From Litorimonas haliclonae (GTDB lineage Bacteria > Pseudomonadota > Alphaproteobacteria > Caulobacterales > Maricaulaceae), in assembly GCF_965138505.1 (NCBI RefSeq), contig NZ_CBCSCO010000001.1, positions 124,001 through 188,000 on the forward strand: a DNA stretch of 64,000 nucleotides, in the 5' to 3' direction. The notes beneath the pieces are model-generated. The model was not told the origin of the DNA. It did not search any database and was given only the letters and a program-made list of their open reading frames with translations. Of the stretch, positions 27,345 to 35,763 are shown one piece after another (the stretch's first letter is position 1; each line of letters opens with the position of its first letter). A program made the translations under genes and the position numbers.

Positions 27345-28451
27345 ATGCAATTGCGTGAGCTAAGCTTTGCAGAACGGCGTGACTGGTTACGTTTGACTCG
27401 AACGCACACGGTTGGGCCCGTAGCTTTTCGGGATTTGCTCAAACGGTTTGGGACCGCCGCCAAAGCGCTCGACGCTCTGCCCGACTTAATTCGTAAGAAA
27501 GATATAAAGCCTCCTTCGCTCAAACAGGTCGAAGCAGAAATGGAAGCCAACGAAGAACTGGGAATTCGTTTGCTTGCCGCGTGTGAGCCTGATTATCCGG
27601 CGCCCCTCCGCGCCATTGATCCGCCGCCGCCCATCATCAGCGTTTGGGGGCAAAGCGACCTTCTGTCGAAACCCTGTGTGGCGATTATTGGATCACGTAA
27701 CGCCTCCGCCAATGGGCAGCGCTTTGCAGGCCAGATTGCAGGAGAGCTAGCCGAGAATGGCTTCGTTATTGTTTCGGGTTTAGCGCGAGGCATTGATGGC
27801 TGCGCGCATCGGTCTGCTCTGGTAAGCGGCACAATCGGCGTTCTCGGCGGCGGCGTGGACCACATCTATCCCCGCCAAAACGAAGACCTTCACCTTGAAA
27901 TGCGCGAGCGCGGCCTGTTGGTGAGCGAGAGTCCTTTGGGCTATCGGGCTACCGCTCGGGATTTCCCGCGCCGAAACCGTATCATCTCGGGCCTTTGCCG
28001 CGGCGTCGTTGTTATCGAGGCGGCGGAGCGCTCGGGCACGCTCATCACCGCACGTTACGCCGCAGAACAAGGGCGCGAAGTGATGGCGGCCCCCGGCTCA
28101 CCACTCGATCCACGTACAAAGGGCTGTAACCGTCTTATCCGTCAAGGCGCGGCTCTGATTGAAAGCGCTGAAGACATTCTGGAATGTCTGGCCGCCCTCC
28201 CCGAAACACAATTTCTGGAGCCGGAAGCCCCTTATAATGACCCGCCAGTCCTTTGGCGGGTTGCGGCCAAAGAGATAGAGAGCGCCAAAACACAATTATT
28301 GGAAGTCTTATCCCCCACGCCCTCGCCGCGTGACGACATCATCCGTGCCAGCGGATTGCCGACCCCAATTGTGAATGCGGCGCTTTTGGAGCTAGAACTC
28401 AACGCCGAAATCGTGGTCGAGGCAGACGGCCGAATTTCTATTCTCTATTAG
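27345..28451 (+). CDS. dprA: DNA-processing protein DprA
   Basis: DprA loads RecA on incoming single-stranded DNA in natural transformation. The 368-residue product has an N-terminal helical domain. A Rossmann-fold core follows (about residues 105-310) with IIGSRNASANGQRFAGQIAG, GFVIVSGLARGIDG, GGGVDHIYPRQN and RFPRRNRIISGL-type sequence (DFPRRNRIISGLCRGVVV). A small winged helix closes the C-terminus (about 320-368). The strong conservation suggests functional DNA uptake or recombination, although no com genes lie in this window. Its stop overlaps a small convergent frame by 4 bp. Confidence 0.95.
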   Translation: MQLRELSFAERRDWLRLTRTHTVGPVAFRDLLKRFGTAAKALDALPDLIRKKDIKPPSLKQVEAEMEANEELGIRLLAACEPDYPAPLRAIDPPPPIISVWGQSDLLSKPCVAIIGSRNASANGQRFAGQIAGELAENGFVIVSGLARGIDGCAHRSALVSGTIGVLGGGVDHIYPRQNEDLHLEMRERGLLVSESPLGYRATARDFPRRNRIISGLCRGVVVIEAAERSGTLITARYAAEQGREVMAAPGSPLDPRTKGCNRLIRQGAALIESAEDILECLAALPETQFLEPEAPYNDPPVLWRVAAKEIESAKTQLLEVLSPTPSPRDDIIRASGLPTPIVNAALLELELNAEIVVEADGRISILY

Positions 28452-28627
28452 CGTAGCGCATTTATAAAGGTGAGCGTTTCGTCCAGCGAGGCCTTTACGT
28501 CCCCAAACCCGCCTATTGCCGCGAGCTCACATAATTGCTGAGTCATATCATGGAGATAATCCAAGAGTTTGATTTGATCCGGCGAGAGGTGAAACGCCTC
28601 GCTCTGAGAGGGTAAAGAAGTCGGCAT
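28448..28627 (-). CDS. Candidate 59-residue small protein, convergent with dprA
   Basis: ATG 28627 is preceded by AAAGGA (8-base spacing). The frame reads MPTSLPSQSEAFHLSPDQIK and continues to a TAA at 28448. The product is acidic, probably helical, with no signal peptide or membrane helix. It fills the 257-bp spacer between dprA and topA. Amino-acid composition and codon use look protein-like, and the convergent 4-bp overlap with dprA is typical of tightly packed genes. I do not recognise the family. Confidence 0.6.
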   Translation of the reverse strand: MPTSLPSQSEAFHLSPDQIKLLDYLHDMTQQLCELAAIGGFGDVKASLDETLTFINALR

Positions 28628-28815
28628 ATCAAATCCTTTGTCAGATATGAGAATATCAAATTGTAACTATAACGAGTATAAATTCAAGGCTAAACTATGG
28701 CGTGTAGTTGATGTTCGTCGCATCTCTGCGAGTTGACATTGTAAGCGTCGCAGACCAAATGAGCGCCGATATTGCCCGCAAAACCCAAGGCAATATGACA
28801 GAAGGTAAGACAAAA

Positions 28816-31440
28816 ATGAATCTAGTCATTGTCGAGTCACCGGCCAAAGCCAAGACGATCGAAAAATATTTAGGTAAAGATTACAAGGTCTTGGCCAGTT
28901 TCGGCCATGTGCGTGATTTGCCCTCAAAAAACGGCTCAGTTGACCCGGATGATGATTTCGCCATGTCCTGGAGCGTCGATACGCAATCGAAAAAACGTAT
29001 CAAAGATATCGAAAACGCGCTTGATTCGGCTGATAAACTCATACTCGCAACCGACCCGGATAGGGAAGGAGAAGCGATTTCGTGGCATTTACTCGAAGTT
29101 TTGTCGAAGAAAAAAGCCTTTAAAGGCAAGCCTGTCGAACGCGTTGTCTTTAACGCGATTACCAAAAAATCTGTCACGGACGCGATTGCCAGCCCGCGTG
29201 AGCTTGATATGGAGCTTGTGGAGGCATACCTAGCCCGCCGCGCGCTCGACTATCTCGTTGGCTTCACGCTTTCGCCTGTTCTCTGGCGCAAATTGCCCGG
29301 CGCCCGCTCCGCCGGCCGCGTCCAATCTGTCGCCCTTCGCCTCATATGTGAGCGCGAAACCGAAATTGAGAAATTCGACCCGCAAGAATATTGGACCGTA
29401 GAAGGCCAGGTTAAGTCTGGCTCCGGCGACTTCCCGGCCCGCCTCGTCGCGCTGAACGGCGAAAAGCTTGAGAAGTTCACACTCAATAATGAAGAGCTCG
29501 CTCTAAAAGCCAAATCTGCCGTAGAGGCCGCAGACCTTTCCATTGAGAGCGTCGAAGCCAAACCGATTACCCGCAACCCCTACCCGCCCTTTACCACTTC
29601 GACACTGCAACAAGACGCCTCCCGCAAGCTCGGCTTCTCGGCGACGCAAACCATGCAAACCGCCCAACGGCTCTATGAAGGTATCGATATTGGCGGCGAG
29701 ACCACCGGTCTTATTACCTATATGCGAACCGACGGCATTTCGATGGTCGGCGAAGCCATCAGTGATTGCCGCGCCGCGATTGCGTCCAATTACGGCGATA
29801 AATACCTGCCGGGTCAGCACCGCGTTTACAAATCCAAAGCGAAAAACGCGCAAGAAGCCCATGAAGCCATTCGCCCTACCAGTTTCTCCCGCACGCCGGA
29901 CTCGCTCCGCCTACAGGGCGATCAGAAAAAACTGTATGAGCTGATTTGGAAACGCGCCATGGCCAGCCAGATGGAATCTGCCATTCTGGACCGTACGACG
30001 GTGACAATCTCGGACCGCAAAACAGTTGAACTCCGCGCGACCGGCCAAATTGTTCGCTTTGACGGCTTTCTGAAAGTTTACGGCGAAAACAAAAAGAAAA
30101 AGTCCGATGGCGACGAAGAAGATACAACGCTTCCTCCCGTCAAAACCGGCGACAATGCAGACGCTAAAGACGTCTCCGCAGACCAGCATTTCACGCAGCC
30201 ACCTCCACGCTATTCCGAAGCCTCACTGGTCAAAAAGATGGAAGAGCTCGGCATTGGCCGTCCCTCCACCTATGCGTCCATTTTGAAAGTTCTGCAGGAT
30301 CGGGGCTATGTCAATCTGGATAAACGCCGCTTCTCTCCGGATGATAAAGGCCGCCTTCTAACCGCTTTCCTCGAAAATTTCTTCGAGAAATACGTACAGT
30401 ATAACTACACGGCCGACCTCGAAGAACGCCTCGATCTGGTCTCCTCCGGCGATCTGGAATATAAGAAACTCCTTGAAGAATTCTGGAAAGAGTTTTCGGC
30501 CAGCGTCGCGGAGACCAAAGACCTCCGCATCACGCATGTTCTGGATGCCTTGAATGACGCGCTCCGCCCTCTCGTCTTCCCGCCGAAGGAAGACGGCTCA
30601 GATCCGCGTAAATGCCCAAGCTGTGATGACGGTGAACTGTCTCTGAAACTTGGCAAATTCGGCGCCTTTGTCGGCTGTTCAAATTACCCAGAATGCAAAA
30701 TGACACGTCCCTTTGGCCAAGGCGAAGCGGCAGACGCACAAGCCGAGGACAAAATCCTCGGCGTTCACCCCGAAACTGGAAAAGACATCGTTCTGAAAAC
30801 CGGACGTTTCGGTCCCTATGTCGAGATGGAAACAGACAAAAAACCCAAGCGGACAAGCCTGCCCAAAACGTGGAGTTATGACGCCATGGACCTTGAAAAA
30901 GGTCTGCGCCTGATTGACCTGCCACGTAAAATCGGCTCCCACCCCGAAGACGGAAATCAGATTATCACCGCTCTCGGCCGCTTTGGTCCCTATATCAAGC
31001 ACAATACGACCTATGTGAACCTGCCGGACATTGAAGACATGTGGGAAGTCGGCCTAAACCGCGCGGTTGATATGATTGCCGATAAAATCGCCAATCCAAG
31101 TAAACGCTCGCGCGGCGGTAAAGTCCTGAAAGATCTGGGCAATCATCCGTCGACGGAAAAGCCGGTTCAGGTCATGGAGGGCCGCTATGGTCCCTATGTG
31201 AAATACGAAAAGATCAACGCCACCATCCCTAAGGGTCAGGACCCGCAAGAAGTGACAATGGAAATGGCCGTAGAGTATATTGCGGCAAAAGAAGCCAAAG
31301 GCGGTAAAAAGAAAAAGGCTCCGGCAAAGAAGAAAACCGCCGCGAAGAAAAAACCGGCGGCGAAAAAGAAACCAGCCGCCAAAAAAACAGCGGCCAAAAA
31401 GAAAGCTCCCGCTAAGAAAAAGCCTGCCGCGAAGAATTAA
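28816..31440 (+). CDS. topA: DNA topoisomerase I
   Basis: This type IA enzyme relaxes negative supercoils. ATG 28816 gives MNLVIVESPAKAKTIEKYLG, the universal TOPRIM start, with AAGG ahead; the frame extends 36 codons further upstream without support. The 874-residue protein shows LATDPDREGEAISWHL (metal-binding Asp cluster), the catalytic Tyr302 in TYMRTDG, and ARRALDYLVGFTLSPVLW. The C-terminus has one zinc ribbon (CPSCDDGELSLKLGKFGAFVGC), repeated GRFGPYV-type modules, and a 45-residue Lys/Ala/Pro tail (KKKTAAKKKPAAKK) that probably aids DNA binding. Confidence 0.97.
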   Translation: MNLVIVESPAKAKTIEKYLGKDYKVLASFGHVRDLPSKNGSVDPDDDFAMSWSVDTQSKKRIKDIENALDSADKLILATDPDREGEAISWHLLEVLSKKKAFKGKPVERVVFNAITKKSVTDAIASPRELDMELVEAYLARRALDYLVGFTLSPVLWRKLPGARSAGRVQSVALRLICERETEIEKFDPQEYWTVEGQVKSGSGDFPARLVALNGEKLEKFTLNNEELALKAKSAVEAADLSIESVEAKPITRNPYPPFTTSTLQQDASRKLGFSATQTMQTAQRLYEGIDIGGETTGLITYMRTDGISMVGEAISDCRAAIASNYGDKYLPGQHRVYKSKAKNAQEAHEAIRPTSFSRTPDSLRLQGDQKKLYELIWKRAMASQMESAILDRTTVTISDRKTVELRATGQIVRFDGFLKVYGENKKKKSDGDEEDTTLPPVKTGDNADAKDVSADQHFTQPPPRYSEASLVKKMEELGIGRPSTYASILKVLQDRGYVNLDKRRFSPDDKGRLLTAFLENFFEKYVQYNYTADLEERLDLVSSGDLEYKKLLEEFWKEFSASVAETKDLRITHVLDALNDALRPLVFPPKEDGSDPRKCPSCDDGELSLKLGKFGAFVGCSNYPECKMTRPFGQGEAADAQAEDKILGVHPETGKDIVLKTGRFGPYVEMETDKKPKRTSLPKTWSYDAMDLEKGLRLIDLPRKIGSHPEDGNQIITALGRFGPYIKHNTTYVNLPDIEDMWEVGLNRAVDMIADKIANPSKRSRGGKVLKDLGNHPSTEKPVQVMEGRYGPYVKYEKINATIPKGQDPQEVTMEMAVEYIAAKEAKGGKKKKAPAKKKTAAKKKPAAKKKPAAKKTAAKKKAPAKKKPAAKN

Positions 31441-31455
31441 ATCCATATCTACTTT

Positions 31456-31621
31456 CTTCCCCCGTTCACGGGGGAAGTCCCTCGCGAATGCGAGGGGATG
31501 GGGGAGCGTAATACGCTGCCCTTTGTTTTTGCGGCTCCCCTCTCCGAGCGCTTCGCGCCCACCCTTTCACGTCGAAGGGTTATCAACCCTTCTTTGGTTC
31601 AAACCCGTGAATGGGGGAGGA
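31456..31621. repeat. Palindromic intergenic repeat after topA
   Basis: CTTCCCCCG-TTCA-CGGGGGAAG (31456-31477) is a perfect 9-bp hairpin, followed by CCTCGC-GAAT-GCGAGG. At the far side, CCCGTGAATGGGGGAGG is the inverted counterpart of the left end, bounding an element of about 165 bp with further internal stems. No coding capacity is evident. It may double as the topA terminator region. It differs in sequence from the valS element but shares its hairpin-rich style. Confidence 0.65.
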
Positions 31622-32234
31622 TAAATTCACTCTTTTAAACCTCCATCCTCACTTATCAATTTAAAAACACCAATCTTTTCAACCCTTTATAAAATTATCG
31701 AGAGATAGATCCGCACTTTGCGTTTTGGCCCTATATTGCAGATGTTCTTCTGAACACGGACAGGAACGCGTCAGGTTTTGGTTCAGGGGACGGCGAGGTT
31801 GAGCATTCGCTTGTGACAGGGCGAACTGTGCCGGGCCTGCTGCGAGTGTGAGCCTGCCGTACCGTGCAGTGTCGGGCTGAGATAAACCCGGTGAGTGCGA
31901 CTGTCGGAGACGCGCAATGTCCGTAATCAATCCGGGGGATTGATTACAATGCAGCGCCGACACCGAAGGTGGCGGATAGTTACGTTCTACAATAAGTCTC
32001 GCCGCATCCTCACTAACCCCGCTGCGCGGTGTCGCGTTCGGATGGTCAAGGCCGCTCCGGTATAAAATCGCTGCCGCAGAGCTTCGGTTCTTGCGAAACA
32101 TTTTTATATTTTCGGTCTCCGGCGGGAGCCGACGCTCTGCGGGCTGTCCTTTTTATTTTGGAAGCCGTGTGAAACGCTCGATCCGAGATGGCGAATTGGA
32201 CGAAGCGCCTGAGCAAATTACAAATAAAGCCCTT
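31622..32234. other. Gene-free stretch with strong hairpins, unassigned (possible structured RNA)
   Basis: Nothing here reads as a convincing gene. The longest frame (minus strand, 31679-32101, 140 codons) is Arg/Ser/Pro/Gln-rich and lacks a ribosome site. The stretch is GC-rich between about 31740 and 32080. It contains a perfect 11-bp hairpin, GTAATCAATCC-GGG-GGATTGATTAC (31922-31946), and a second strong hairpin, CCGACACC-GAA-GGTGGCGG (31957-31975). I looked for tmRNA, 6S RNA, SRP RNA and RNase P hallmarks and found none. Confidence 0.4.
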
Positions 32235-32351
32235 CTGTCATTCCGCACGCAGCGAAGCGGAGACGCGGAAGGTCGAGAGATTGCGAGCTAACTCAACGGC
32301 GGCTCACAACCTCTCGACCTTCCGGGTTCGCTTCGCGCCCCGAAATGACAG
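32235..32351. repeat. Long imperfect inverted repeat (about 40-bp arms)
   Basis: The left arm begins CTGTCATTCCG and ends GGAAGGTCGAGAG (32235-32279). The right arm is its near-complete inverted copy, CTCTCGACCTTCC to GAAATGACAG (about 32311-32351), with GCGAAGCG and its complement in the middle. The whole 117 bp can fold into one long hairpin. This CTGTCATT-type palindrome is a dispersed-repeat style common in Alphaproteobacteria. Confidence 0.75.
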
Positions 32352-32462
32352 GAAAAGAGAAAAGAAAGTAAAGGGAGGCAAGCTGTTCCTACCTCACTGT
32401 AACTCTCACCCACTGTAACTCTCACAATGACATTCTTAAATTGTCCTGCTAAGTCGAACCCA

Positions 32463-34691
32463 ATGACATTATCCAAAAAAACTATCTTATCCGCCGTCAG
32501 CGCAGAGCCTGACCGTTATGATAATAAAGCGCTTGCCCGCCATCTTGGCGTCAAAGGCGCAGACCGCCGTACGCTACGGGCGTATTTAAGAGAGCTTGAA
32601 GATGACGGCCTAATCGTAAAATCCTCCAAAAAGACTTACCGGGAAGCCGACGCCCTGCCCGGCGTGATGGTTATCCGCATCACCAAAATTGACGAACACG
32701 GCGACCTGATTGGGGAGCCTGAAAGCTTTAAAGGCGAAGGACAGCCGCCACAGGTTTTGGTGCGCGAAGGTCCGACATCCAAAAAATCCAAAGGCAATAA
32801 AGGCGTAGAAATGGCTGTGGGCGGCCGCGCGCTCTGCCGCATCAAGAAACGGGATGACGGGACAATCACGGCACAGGTCATGAAAAAGCTGGGCGACGGC
32901 CCGTCAGAGCATCTAGGCGTCCTTTACAAGGGCGGACGTGGATGGCGCATTAAACCCGTCAGTAAGAAAGCCCGCGACGAATATAAACCGAACAGCGTGC
33001 CAAAGGATGCGGAGAATAACGATCTGGTTTTCTTCCGTTCCAGCCGGAAAAACAAAGGCGACCTCAGGCTTGCCGATATCCTCAGGACTGTCGGCTCTGC
33101 TGACGGCGCCAAAGCGGCATCCCTCATTTCCCTTTACGAAAATGATATTCCCATGGGCTTCAGCGATGAAGTCATTGAAGAAGCCAAATCCCTAAAACTT
33201 CCAAAACTTTCCGGCCCGCGCGAAGACCTCCGCCACCTCGCCCTCATCACCATCGACCCTGTTGATGCCAAAGACTTTGATGACGCCGTTCTGGCGCACC
33301 CTGACGATAATCCCAAAAACAAGGGTGGATGGGTGATTTGGGTTGCCATCGCAGACGTAGCGGCCTTTGTGACGCCGGGTTCGGCGCTGGACGAAGCGGC
33401 GCGTGAAAAGGGCAACTCTGTTTACCTCCCTGACCGGGTAGAGCCGATGCTCCCGCATGAGCTGTCTTCGGATCTTTGCTCGCTCCGCCCGCATGAAGAC
33501 CGCGCCTGTATGGCCGTTCGCATGGTGTTCGATAAAAAAGGCCACAAGGTCAGCCATAAATTTCATCGCGGCCTGATGCGCTCTCATGCGCGTCTGACCT
33601 ATGCGGAAGCTCAGGACGGCTTTATGGGCTCGCCCGGCATTGCGGCGGAACCCGTCCTGGATATTCTGCAGAACCTTTACGCCGCTTACGGCGTTTTGAA
33701 ACAGTCCCGGGCAGAGAGAGAACCCCTCGCCATTGAGCTGCCGGAAAGACGCGTTCACGTTAACGAGGCAGGTGACATCACCGCAATCACGCTTCGCGAG
33801 CGCTTTGACGCGCACAAGCTTATCGAAGAATTTATGGTTCAGGCCAATGTCGCCGCCGCCGAAGCGCTGGCGCAGAAAAACATTCAAACTATCATCCGCC
33901 TGCATGAAGAACCCGGACGCGATAAATTGCAGGGCCTGGTCGATTTTCTCCCGGCTCTGGATTTGAAATTCACGCTGTCAGACCGCGTGACGCCCAAACG
34001 GTTTAACCGCCTGTTACAACAAGCCGGCGAAAAAGATCTGGCGGAAACGGTCGGCATGGCGGTTCTACGCTCTCAATCGCAGGCCATCTATACCCCTGAC
34101 GGCGCCGGGCATTTCGGACTGAATCTGGATCACTACGCCCATTTCACTTCGCCCATCCGGCGCTATGCCGATTTGATTGTCCATCGCGCTTTGATTAAAA
34201 CGTTCAAGCTCGGGGACGACGGCACCACGACGACGGAAACCTCTCGTTTGAAAGAAATTTCCGAACATATCTCCTCGACAGAGCGGCGCGCGATGGTCGC
34301 CGAACGCGATGCGACCGACCGCTATGTGGCGGCCTATTTGGAAAAACAACTCGACGCGGAATTTGACGCCCGTATCACTGGCGTTACGAAATTCGGGCTT
34401 TTCATCACTTTGGATGAGACCGGCGCGGACGGCCTTATCCCCGCGCGGAGTCTGGGGCAGGAATATTTCGCCTTTGAAGAAAAGAAAAAAGCGCTGACAG
34501 GCGTAAACACCGGGAAGACCTACCGTTTTGGCCGACAAGTGCGCGTACAGCTCAAAGAAGCCACACCTGTAACCGGCGGACTGATTTTTGAGATGATCTC
34601 CAAACCGGAAGACGGAAAACCGCCAAAGGGGAATCCTCGCGGCAAGAATAAGGGCTCTCGTGGAAAACGGCATAAGAGAAAGCGGAAATGA
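32463..34691 (+). CDS. rnr: Ribonuclease R
   Basis: This processive 3'-5' exoribonuclease degrades structured RNA and assists tmRNA-mediated decay. ATG 32463 (MTLSKKTILSAVSAEP) begins at the family's winged-helix domain; 12 codons upstream remain open but look unsupported. The order is winged helix (1-70), cold-shock-like domains (about 75-220), RNB catalytic domain (about 250-580, with TIDPVDAKDFDDAVLA carrying the metal-binding Asp residues and TSPIRRYADLIVHRAL), and S1 domain (about 630-715). The tail is Lys/Arg-rich (GKNKGSRGKRHKRKRK-like), as in RNase R. The stop overlaps the Nudix gene by 4 bp. Confidence 0.96.
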   Translation: MTLSKKTILSAVSAEPDRYDNKALARHLGVKGADRRTLRAYLRELEDDGLIVKSSKKTYREADALPGVMVIRITKIDEHGDLIGEPESFKGEGQPPQVLVREGPTSKKSKGNKGVEMAVGGRALCRIKKRDDGTITAQVMKKLGDGPSEHLGVLYKGGRGWRIKPVSKKARDEYKPNSVPKDAENNDLVFFRSSRKNKGDLRLADILRTVGSADGAKAASLISLYENDIPMGFSDEVIEEAKSLKLPKLSGPREDLRHLALITIDPVDAKDFDDAVLAHPDDNPKNKGGWVIWVAIADVAAFVTPGSALDEAAREKGNSVYLPDRVEPMLPHELSSDLCSLRPHEDRACMAVRMVFDKKGHKVSHKFHRGLMRSHARLTYAEAQDGFMGSPGIAAEPVLDILQNLYAAYGVLKQSRAEREPLAIELPERRVHVNEAGDITAITLRERFDAHKLIEEFMVQANVAAAEALAQKNIQTIIRLHEEPGRDKLQGLVDFLPALDLKFTLSDRVTPKRFNRLLQQAGEKDLAETVGMAVLRSQSQAIYTPDGAGHFGLNLDHYAHFTSPIRRYADLIVHRALIKTFKLGDDGTTTTETSRLKEISEHISSTERRAMVAERDATDRYVAAYLEKQLDAEFDARITGVTKFGLFITLDETGADGLIPARSLGQEYFAFEEKKKALTGVNTGKTYRFGRQVRVQLKEATPVTGGLIFEMISKPEDGKPPKGNPRGKNKGSRGKRHKRKRK

Positions 34692-35464
34692 GTGACGCCT
34701 CCTCTGATGACCCCGAAAAACTAAGCTTCCCGCTCGGCAAAGTCAGTCTCACGGAAGGGGAAGTCGATAAACGTGCTCAGTTAAAGCGTGCGCCGCGACC
34801 GCGAATCGCCTCGACAATTGTTCTGACTTGCGGCGACCCGAAAAATCCGAAAATCCTCATGGGTCAGCGCTCAAAAAAACATGACTTCATGCCAAGCGTA
34901 TATGTTTTCCCCGGCGGACGGGTGGACCGGGCCGATAGTTACGCCAAATTTTCCGGCGATCTCAGCGCGCGGACAGAACGTATTCTTGAAGCGGCTTACA
35001 GTCCCCGCAAATCCAGAGCCATTGTTCTCGCCTCGATTCGTGAAACTTGGGAGGAAACGCGGCTCCTGCTTGGGCGCGAGGTAAAAGACGGCGAGCGGAA
35101 TTTGAATCACGCCAGCTATGACGCGTTTCGCGAGGCCGGGATGCGTCCGGACATTGCGGGAGTAGAGGTTTTTGGCCGCGCTATAACGCCCCCTCACCGC
35201 CATAAACGGTTTGACGCCTGGTTCTTCCACAAACATTTGAAAACCCCTTCACTACCCGAAATCGGCGACAGCGCAGAGCTTTTAAACGTGGGATGGTTCA
35301 CGTTCGACGAAATCAAGGAGCTGGAATTGCAGCGCGCCACAAAAATGATGCTCCGCGTTTTAAAAGATTACCTCAAAGCCGACCGCCCCCCCGCCACGAT
35401 TTTCCTCTCAAAAGCCGTCAGAGGTCAGATGGAAGCCCAAAAATTTCCGGACTTTGAGGAATAG
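34688..35464 (+). CDS. Nudix hydrolase
   Basis: The 258-residue product has a Nudix fold from about residue 38. The substrate loop PSVYVFPGGRVDRAD precedes an interrupted Nudix box ending SIRETWEETRLLLGRE, which provides the REXXEE metal ligands. It resembles the larger Nudix proteins often annotated as CoA or nucleotide pyrophosphatases, but the CoA-specific motif is not obvious, so the substrate stays open. The start codon overlaps the rnr stop (ATGA), implying translational coupling, and an rpmG promoter follows. Confidence 0.88.
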   Translation: MSDASSDDPEKLSFPLGKVSLTEGEVDKRAQLKRAPRPRIASTIVLTCGDPKNPKILMGQRSKKHDFMPSVYVFPGGRVDRADSYAKFSGDLSARTERILEAAYSPRKSRAIVLASIRETWEETRLLLGREVKDGERNLNHASYDAFREAGMRPDIAGVEVFGRAITPPHRHKRFDAWFFHKHLKTPSLPEIGDSAELLNVGWFTFDEIKELELQRATKMMLRVLKDYLKADRPPATIFLSKAVRGQMEAQKFPDFEE

Positions 35465-35479
35465 CCTGCAATAGCGCGG

Positions 35480-35508
35480 TTGACATGTGGTTGAATTCGA
35501 CCTAATTG
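35480..35508 (+). promoter_or_regulatory. Sigma-70-like promoter for rpmG
   Basis: TTGACA (35480-35485) and TAATTG (35503-35508) are spaced 17 bases apart, with the -35 a perfect consensus match, about 37 bp before the rpmG start. Confidence 0.65.
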
Positions 35509-35544
35509 CCGCGCTCCGAATTCAAGAAGAAAGGCGCTTGCGTC

Positions 35545-35712
35545 ATGGCGAAGCCAACAACCATTAAAATCCGTTTGAACTCGACCGCGGGTACCGGCTA
35601 TTTCTACGTCACGAAGAAAAATTCGCGGACGATGACCGAAAAAATGGTCAAAAAGAAATATGATCCTGTTGCGCGCAAGCACGTCGAATTTAAAGAAGGC
35701 AAGATCAAGTAA
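35545..35712 (+). CDS. rpmG: 50S ribosomal protein L33
   Basis: The 55-residue product MAKPTTIKIRLNSTAGTGYF... is a full-length L33 of the Cys-free type: the usual zinc cysteines are replaced, as in many Alphaproteobacteria. I chose ATG 35545 because it gives the standard N-terminus; upstream in-frame codons belong to the leader. It has its own promoter and a strong terminator. Its place next to pleD-divK matches Caulobacter. Confidence 0.97.
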   Translation: MAKPTTIKIRLNSTAGTGYFYVTKKNSRTMTEKMVKKKYDPVARKHVEFKEGKIK

Positions 35713-35739
35713 TTTTGCCTTCCATCTTTGAGTTTCAAG

Positions 35740-35763
35740 ACCGCCTTTTGGGGCGGTTTTTTT
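35740..35763 (+). terminator. Rho-independent terminator of rpmG
   Basis: ACCGCC-TTTTGG-GGCGGT forms a 6-bp stem followed by six T residues. It touches the end of the convergent pleD gene. Confidence 0.9.

Noticed and set aside
31700..32080. tmRNA, 6S RNA or a second RNase P RNA
   Set aside because: No tag-peptide sequence, no TTCGA-type T-loop with acceptor stem, no 6S closing-stem pattern and no conserved P4 blocks were found.
31679..32101. 140-codon minus-strand open frame
   Set aside because: Arg/Ser/Pro/Gln-rich, no ribosome site, no recognisable motif, and it spans strong hairpins; more likely an accidental frame over structured DNA.
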